NCBI RefSeq assembly: GCF_027487935.1
Contig: NZ_JAIYCP010000003.1
Coordinates: 1 to 64,000 of the forward strand
Length of the DNA: 64,000 bases
Direction of reading: 5' to 3'
Source of the DNA: Brevundimonas sp.
GTDB taxonomy: Bacteria > Pseudomonadota > Alphaproteobacteria > Caulobacterales > Caulobacteraceae
The translations under genes and the position numbers were made by a program. Below the pieces are notes generated by a model. That model was not told the DNA's origin and did no database searches. It worked only from the letters and a program-made list of their open reading frames with translations. Shown here piece by piece: positions 60,684 through 64,000 of the stretch (positions within the stretch are counted from its first letter, which is position 1; each line of letters opens with the position of its first letter).

Positions 60684-62996
60684 TCAGTCCGCGGCCTGGG
60701 CCTCGACCGCCTTGACCTGGGCCGCATTGGGGCCCGTGACGTCGAAGGCGATCTTGCCGTCGGTCAGGGTGACCTTCACATGGCCGCCGCGGGTCAGGCG
60801 TCCGAACAGGATGTCGTCGGCCAGCGGCTTCTTGATGTGCTCCTGGATGACCCGGGCCAGAGGCCGTGCGCCATACAGTTCGTCGAAGCCGTTCTTGGCC
60901 AGCCAGTCGGCCGCCTCGTCGGTCAGTTCGATGGTGATGTTCCGGTCCGCCAGCTGGGCCTCCAGCTGGATGATGAATTTGGTCACCACCGACTTGATCG
61001 TTTCGGAGTCCAGCGCCTTGAAGGCGACGATGGCGTCGAGGCGGTTGCGGAACTCCGGCGCGAACAGACGCTGGATGGCCTTGTCGTCCTCGCCCTCGAC
61101 CTTGCCCCGGCCGAAGCCGATGGAGGCGCGGGCGTTGTCGGCGGCGCCCGCGTTGGTGGTCATGATCAGGATGGTGTTCCGGAAATCGACCTTCTTGCCG
61201 ACCGCATCGGTCAGCATCCCGTTGTCCATCACCTGGAGCAGGATGTTGTAGACATCCGGGTGGGCCTTTTCGATCTCGTCCAGCAGGACCACGGCGTGGG
61301 GGTGCTGGTCGACGGCGTCGGTCAGCAGGCCGCCCTGGTCATGGCCGACATAGCCCGGAGGCGCGCCGATCAGGCGGCTGACCGTATGCCGCTCCATATA
61401 TTCCGACATGTCGAAGCGCAGCATCTCGATGCCGAGGGTCGAGGCCAGCTGTTTGGCCACCTCGGTCTTGCCCACGCCGGTCGGACCGCTGAACAGGAAG
61501 GCCCCGATCGGCTTGGACGGATCACGCAGACCCGCGCGGGCCAGTTTCATGGCCGCCGAGACCTGTTCGATCGCCGCCGACTGGCCGAAGACGACGCGGT
61601 TCAGGTCGGTCTCGAGCTGGCGCAGGCCCTCGGTGTCGGACTTGGACACCGACTTGGCCGGGATCCGGGCCATACGGGCGATGACGACCTCGATCTCCTT
61701 CTGGCCGATGACCTTCTTCCGCTTGGCCTCGGACAGCAGCATCTGGCTGGCACCCGCCTCGTCGATGACGTCGATCGCCTTGTCCGGGAGTTTGCGGTCG
61801 GTCATGTAGCGCGCCGACAGCTCGACCGCCGTGCGCAGGGCCCCGTCGGTGTAGCGGACCTTGTGGTGGCCTTCGTAGGAGGTCTTGAGCCCTTTCAGGA
61901 TCTTGATCGTGTCCTCGACGGTCGGCTCATTGACGTCGATCTTCTGGAAGCGGCGGGCCAGGGCCCGGTCCTTCTCGAAATGCTGACGGTATTCCTTGTA
62001 GGTGGTCGAACCCATGCAGCGCAGGCTGCCTGACGCCAGGGCCGGCTTTAGCAGGTTCGAGGCGTCCATGGCCCCGCCCGAGGTCGCGCCGGCGCCGATC
62101 ACGGTATGGATCTCGTCGATGAACAGGATGGCGTTGTCGTGCGTCTCCAGTTCCTTGACGACCTGTTTCAGCCGCTCCTCGAAATCGCCGCGATAGCGGG
62201 TGCCGGCCAGCAGCGCCCCCATGTCGAGGCTGTAGATGGTGGCGCCTTCCAGCACCTCCGGCACCTCGTGATTTACGATCTTGCGGGCCAGGCCCTCGGC
62301 GATGGCGGTCTTGCCGACCCCGGGGTCACCGACCAGCAGCGGGTTGTTCTTGGTCCGGCGGCACAGGATCTGGATGGCCCGCTCGACCTCGGCGTGACGG
62401 CCGATCAGGGGATCGATCTTGCCGTTCCGCGACTTTTCATTGAGGTCGACGCAATAGGCTTCCAGGGCCTCGCCGCCGGTCTTGGCGGCGGCGGCGTCTT
62501 CGGCGTCCTCGGGGCTTCCGCCGGTCTTGGCAGGGCTCTTGTCGACGCTGCTGCCGGCCTTCTTGGCGATACCGTGGGCGATGTAGTTGACCGCGTCATA
62601 GCGGGTCATGTCCTGCTCCTGCAGGAAATAGGCGGCGTGACTCTCGCGCTCGCTGAAGATGGCGACCAGCACATTCGCGCCCGAGACCTCCTCGCGGCCC
62701 GAGCTCTGGACGTGGATCACCGCGCGCTGGATCACGCGCTGGAAGCCGGCCGTGGGCTTGGCGTCCTCGCCGTCGCTGGTGGCCAACGCCGCCAGGTCTG
62801 TGTCGACATAGAGGGTCAGGGCCGTCTTCAGCGCGACCAGATCGACATTGCAGGCCGTCATCACATTGGCGGCGTCCGGGTCATCGACCAGGGCCAGCAG
62901 CAGGTGTTCAAGCGTGGCGTATTCGTGCCGCCGCTCGTTGGCGTAATGCACCGCACGGTGCAGGGTCTCTTCGAGAGGACGCGAAAATGAGGGCAT
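60684..62996 (-). CDS. clpA: ClpA, AAA+ unfoldase of ClpAP
   Basis: This is a 770-residue Clp ATPase with a double-Clp N-domain (1-about 145), a first AAA+ domain ([15 protein letters not shown] near 220), a second ([15 protein letters not shown] near 507) and the C-terminal D2-small domain. The IGF-like loop near residue 625 would dock ClpP. It is preceded 13 bases upstream by clpS, so the two are an operon. The stretch between the N-domain and the first ATPase contains an Ala/Gly/Lys-rich linker. Confidence 0.97.
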   Translation of the reverse strand: MPSFSRPLEETLHRAVHYANERRHEYATLEHLLLALVDDPDAANVMTACNVDLVALKTALTLYVDTDLAALATSDGEDAKPTAGFQRVIQRAVIHVQSSGREEVSGANVLVAIFSERESHAAYFLQEQDMTRYDAVNYIAHGIAKKAGSSVDKSPAKTGGSPEDAEDAAAAKTGGEALEAYCVDLNEKSRNGKIDPLIGRHAEVERAIQILCRRTKNNPLLVGDPGVGKTAIAEGLARKIVNHEVPEVLEGATIYSLDMGALLAGTRYRGDFEERLKQVVKELETHDNAILFIDEIHTVIGAGATSGGAMDASNLLKPALASGSLRCMGSTTYKEYRQHFEKDRALARRFQKIDVNEPTVEDTIKILKGLKTSYEGHHKVRYTDGALRTAVELSARYMTDRKLPDKAIDVIDEAGASQMLLSEAKRKKVIGQKEIEVVIARMARIPAKSVSKSDTEGLRQLETDLNRVVFGQSAAIEQVSAAMKLARAGLRDPSKPIGAFLFSGPTGVGKTEVAKQLASTLGIEMLRFDMSEYMERHTVSRLIGAPPGYVGHDQGGLLTDAVDQHPHAVVLLDEIEKAHPDVYNILLQVMDNGMLTDAVGKKVDFRNTILIMTTNAGAADNARASIGFGRGKVEGEDDKAIQRLFAPEFRNRLDAIVAFKALDSETIKSVVTKFIIQLEAQLADRNITIELTDEAADWLAKNGFDELYGARPLARVIQEHIKKPLADDILFGRLTRGGHVKVTLTDGKIAFDVTGPNAAQVKAVEAQAAD

Positions 62997-63009
62997 GGGG
63001 AGGTTCCTC

Positions 63010-63345
63010 TCAGTCCTTTTCCATCGTGCATTGCAGCGGGTGCTGGTGGCGTCGCGCCGTCTCGATCACCTGGGCGACCTTGGTCTCGGCCACCTCATAG
63101 GTGAAGACGCCGCACACCCCGACGCCATGCTGGTGCACATGCAGCATGATGCGGGTGGCCGCCTCGCGGTCCTTCTGGAAGAACCGTTCCAGCACATAGA
63201 TGACGAACTCCATCGGCGTGTAGTCGTCGTTCAGGATCAGCACCCGATAAAGCGAGGGCTTCTGAAGTTTCGGCCTGGTTTCGGTGACCGTGGCGGACCC
63301 GAGGCCTCCACCATTCTGTTCACCTGGCCTGCGGGACGGCGGCAT
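63010..63345 (-). CDS. clpS: ClpS, N-end rule adaptor of ClpA
   Basis: This is a 111-residue adaptor with an unstructured Lys/Pro/Gly N-terminus and the ClpS core: [24 protein letters not shown] (binding pocket NDDYTPM), [22 protein letters not shown]. It delivers N-degron substrates to ClpAP. The ATG at 63345 gives the family length; an open frame reaches back to 63468 but crosses a terminator and is not coding. Confidence 0.96.
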   Translation of the reverse strand: MPPSRRPGEQNGGGLGSATVTETRPKLQKPSLYRVLILNDDYTPMEFVIYVLERFFQKDREAATRIMLHVHQHGVGVCGVFTYEVAETKVAQVIETARRHQHPLQCTMEKD

Positions 63346-63471
63346 TCGTAATCCGTATGGGGAGAGTCGATGGCTCAGATAGGGAATGATGGCCTGAATT
63401 GAAGCCGCGTCCAGTGACTCTTGAGTGGGCTGCGTCAATTCTCCCTCGCCCGCAGTGGGGTCGGCCAAACG

Positions 63472-63498
63472 AAAAAGCCCCGGCGTTTCCGCCGGGGC
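63472..63498 (-). terminator. Terminator of the phasin gene
   Basis: On the minus strand GCCCCGGCG pairs with CGCCGGGGC around a GAAA loop, followed by TTTTT. It lies about 45 bases beyond the phasin stop. Confidence 0.93.
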
Positions 63499-63543
63499 CT
63501 CTCGTATGCTTGCAGGTGACGCTCGTTGAAGCGTCGGGTCGCC

Positions 63544-64000
63544 TTAGCGGGCGGCCTGGAACTTTTCGACCGAGGCGGTGACGCGCTCGTTGATCGGCTT
63601 GAAGCTGTTCTTGACCGAGGCGGTCAGGACGTCCGTCGCCTTGGTGACTTCCGCCAGATAGGCTTCGGTCGCCGACTTGGCCCAGGTCGTCTGCAGCTCG
63701 AGCAGCTCCTGGATCGAACGGGCCTGCGACATCGACTGGGCCGCGGCGACGCCGTCTTCCCAGGACTTCTTCGTGAAGGCAGCCGACTGGGCCGACAGGG
63801 TCTCGACGCCTTTCTGGGCGGCGGCGGCCGAGGCGACGATGGCTTCCAGGTTCTGCTTGCCCTGGATGTTGAGCTCGGTGAGGCCGGCGGCCGACTTGTC
63901 GGCGACGTCCTTGAGCGCCTTGGCACCGGCGGCCTGGGCCTGCTCGGCATTGGCCTGGAAGGTGGTCTGGGCCTTTTCAGCAGTCGCCTTGACGCTGGCG
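63544..64000 (-). CDS. Phasin family protein (partial, cut by the window edge)
   Basis: The last 151 residues of a phasin are seen; its start lies beyond the right edge. The visible part is amphipathic, Ala/Lys/Glu-rich and helical, with the phasin pattern NIQGKQNLEAIVASAAAAQ, SMSQARSIQELLELQTTWAK and VKNSFKPINERVTASVEKFQA. Phasins coat polyhydroxyalkanoate granules. Confidence 0.93.
   Translation of the reverse strand, partial: ASVKATAEKAQTTFQANAEQAQAAGAKALKDVADKSAAGLTELNIQGKQNLEAIVASAAAAQKGVETLSAQSAAFTKKSWEDGVAAAQSMSQARSIQELLELQTTWAKSATEAYLAEVTKATDVLTASVKNSFKPINERVTASVEKFQAAR

Noticed and set aside
63346..63468. N-terminal extension of ClpS
   Set aside because: The frame would begin inside the phasin gene's terminator; the shorter start gives normal ClpS length.

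Overview
The window is high-GC alphaproteobacterial chromosome, most likely from Caulobacteraceae and probably close to Brevundimonas. The reasons are the mreB-mreC-mreD-mrdA-rodA order, a cicA-type phosphatase pointing the opposite way between clpP and clpX (the Caulobacter arrangement), a methionine synthase split into two genes, a large TonB-dependent receptor, a phasin, and several families of GC-rich intergenic hairpin repeats. No rRNA, tRNA, insertion sequence, prophage or CRISPR array was seen. Genus is an inference; no search was run.

Layout. 1-600: no clear gene, but a compact array of four repeat units, including a perfect 64-bp tandem duplication. 0.6-6.7 kb: cell-elongation operon on the minus strand. 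7-12.4 kb: housekeeping genes (GST, TVP38-type membrane protein, aspartate aminotransferase, polyprenyl diphosphate synthase, a TrmN6-like methyltransferase, a 2OG-oxygenase-like protein). 12.4-15.6 kb: ettA, a DUF433/DUF5615 toxin-antitoxin-like pair and a D-2-hydroxyacid dehydrogenase, the last three joined by 4-base overlaps. 15.6-22.5 kb: a secreted EF-hand protein, then a methionine operon: an ArsR-methyltransferase fusion regulator behind a near-perfect 20-bp palindrome, metF, and metH in two parts. 22.6-26.2 kb: a TonB-dependent receptor. 26.5-36.3 kb: mixed metabolic genes (MBL hydrolases, acyl-CoA ligase, uridine kinase family, TetR, pdxH, a degenerate DnaJ-like protein, aroC, BrnTA, pirin).

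36.5-47.5 kb is the proteostasis region tig - clpP - clpX - lon, all on the minus strand. It is interrupted by cicA and two small genes between clpP and clpX, and by three tandem paralogous secreted proteins of unknown function between tig and clpP. lon has a sigma-32-like promoter, and the tig leader carries an intrinsic-terminator-like hairpin. 47.7-55.7 kb: a glyoxalase-II-like hydrolase, a KGG-repeat stress protein, a fused EgtB-EgtD ergothioneine enzyme, a threonine aldolase, an MscS channel and a hybrid histidine kinase. 55.8-64 kb: bolA, a J-domain protein and cobS, then a HigBA-type toxin-antitoxin operon with a third small gene directly against cobS (no cobT follows), CsbD, clpA/clpS and a partial phasin at the window edge.

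Most worth following up: (1) the three secreted paralogs between tig and clpP; (2) the EgtB-EgtD fusion, whose domain order is the reverse of fungal Egt1; (3) hairpin repeats at operon junctions whose outer arms supply the Shine-Dalgarno sequence of the next gene and, in metF, a C-terminal tail; (4) the palindrome overlapping the start of the methionine operon; (5) the tig leader hairpin; (6) the three-gene HigBA operon.
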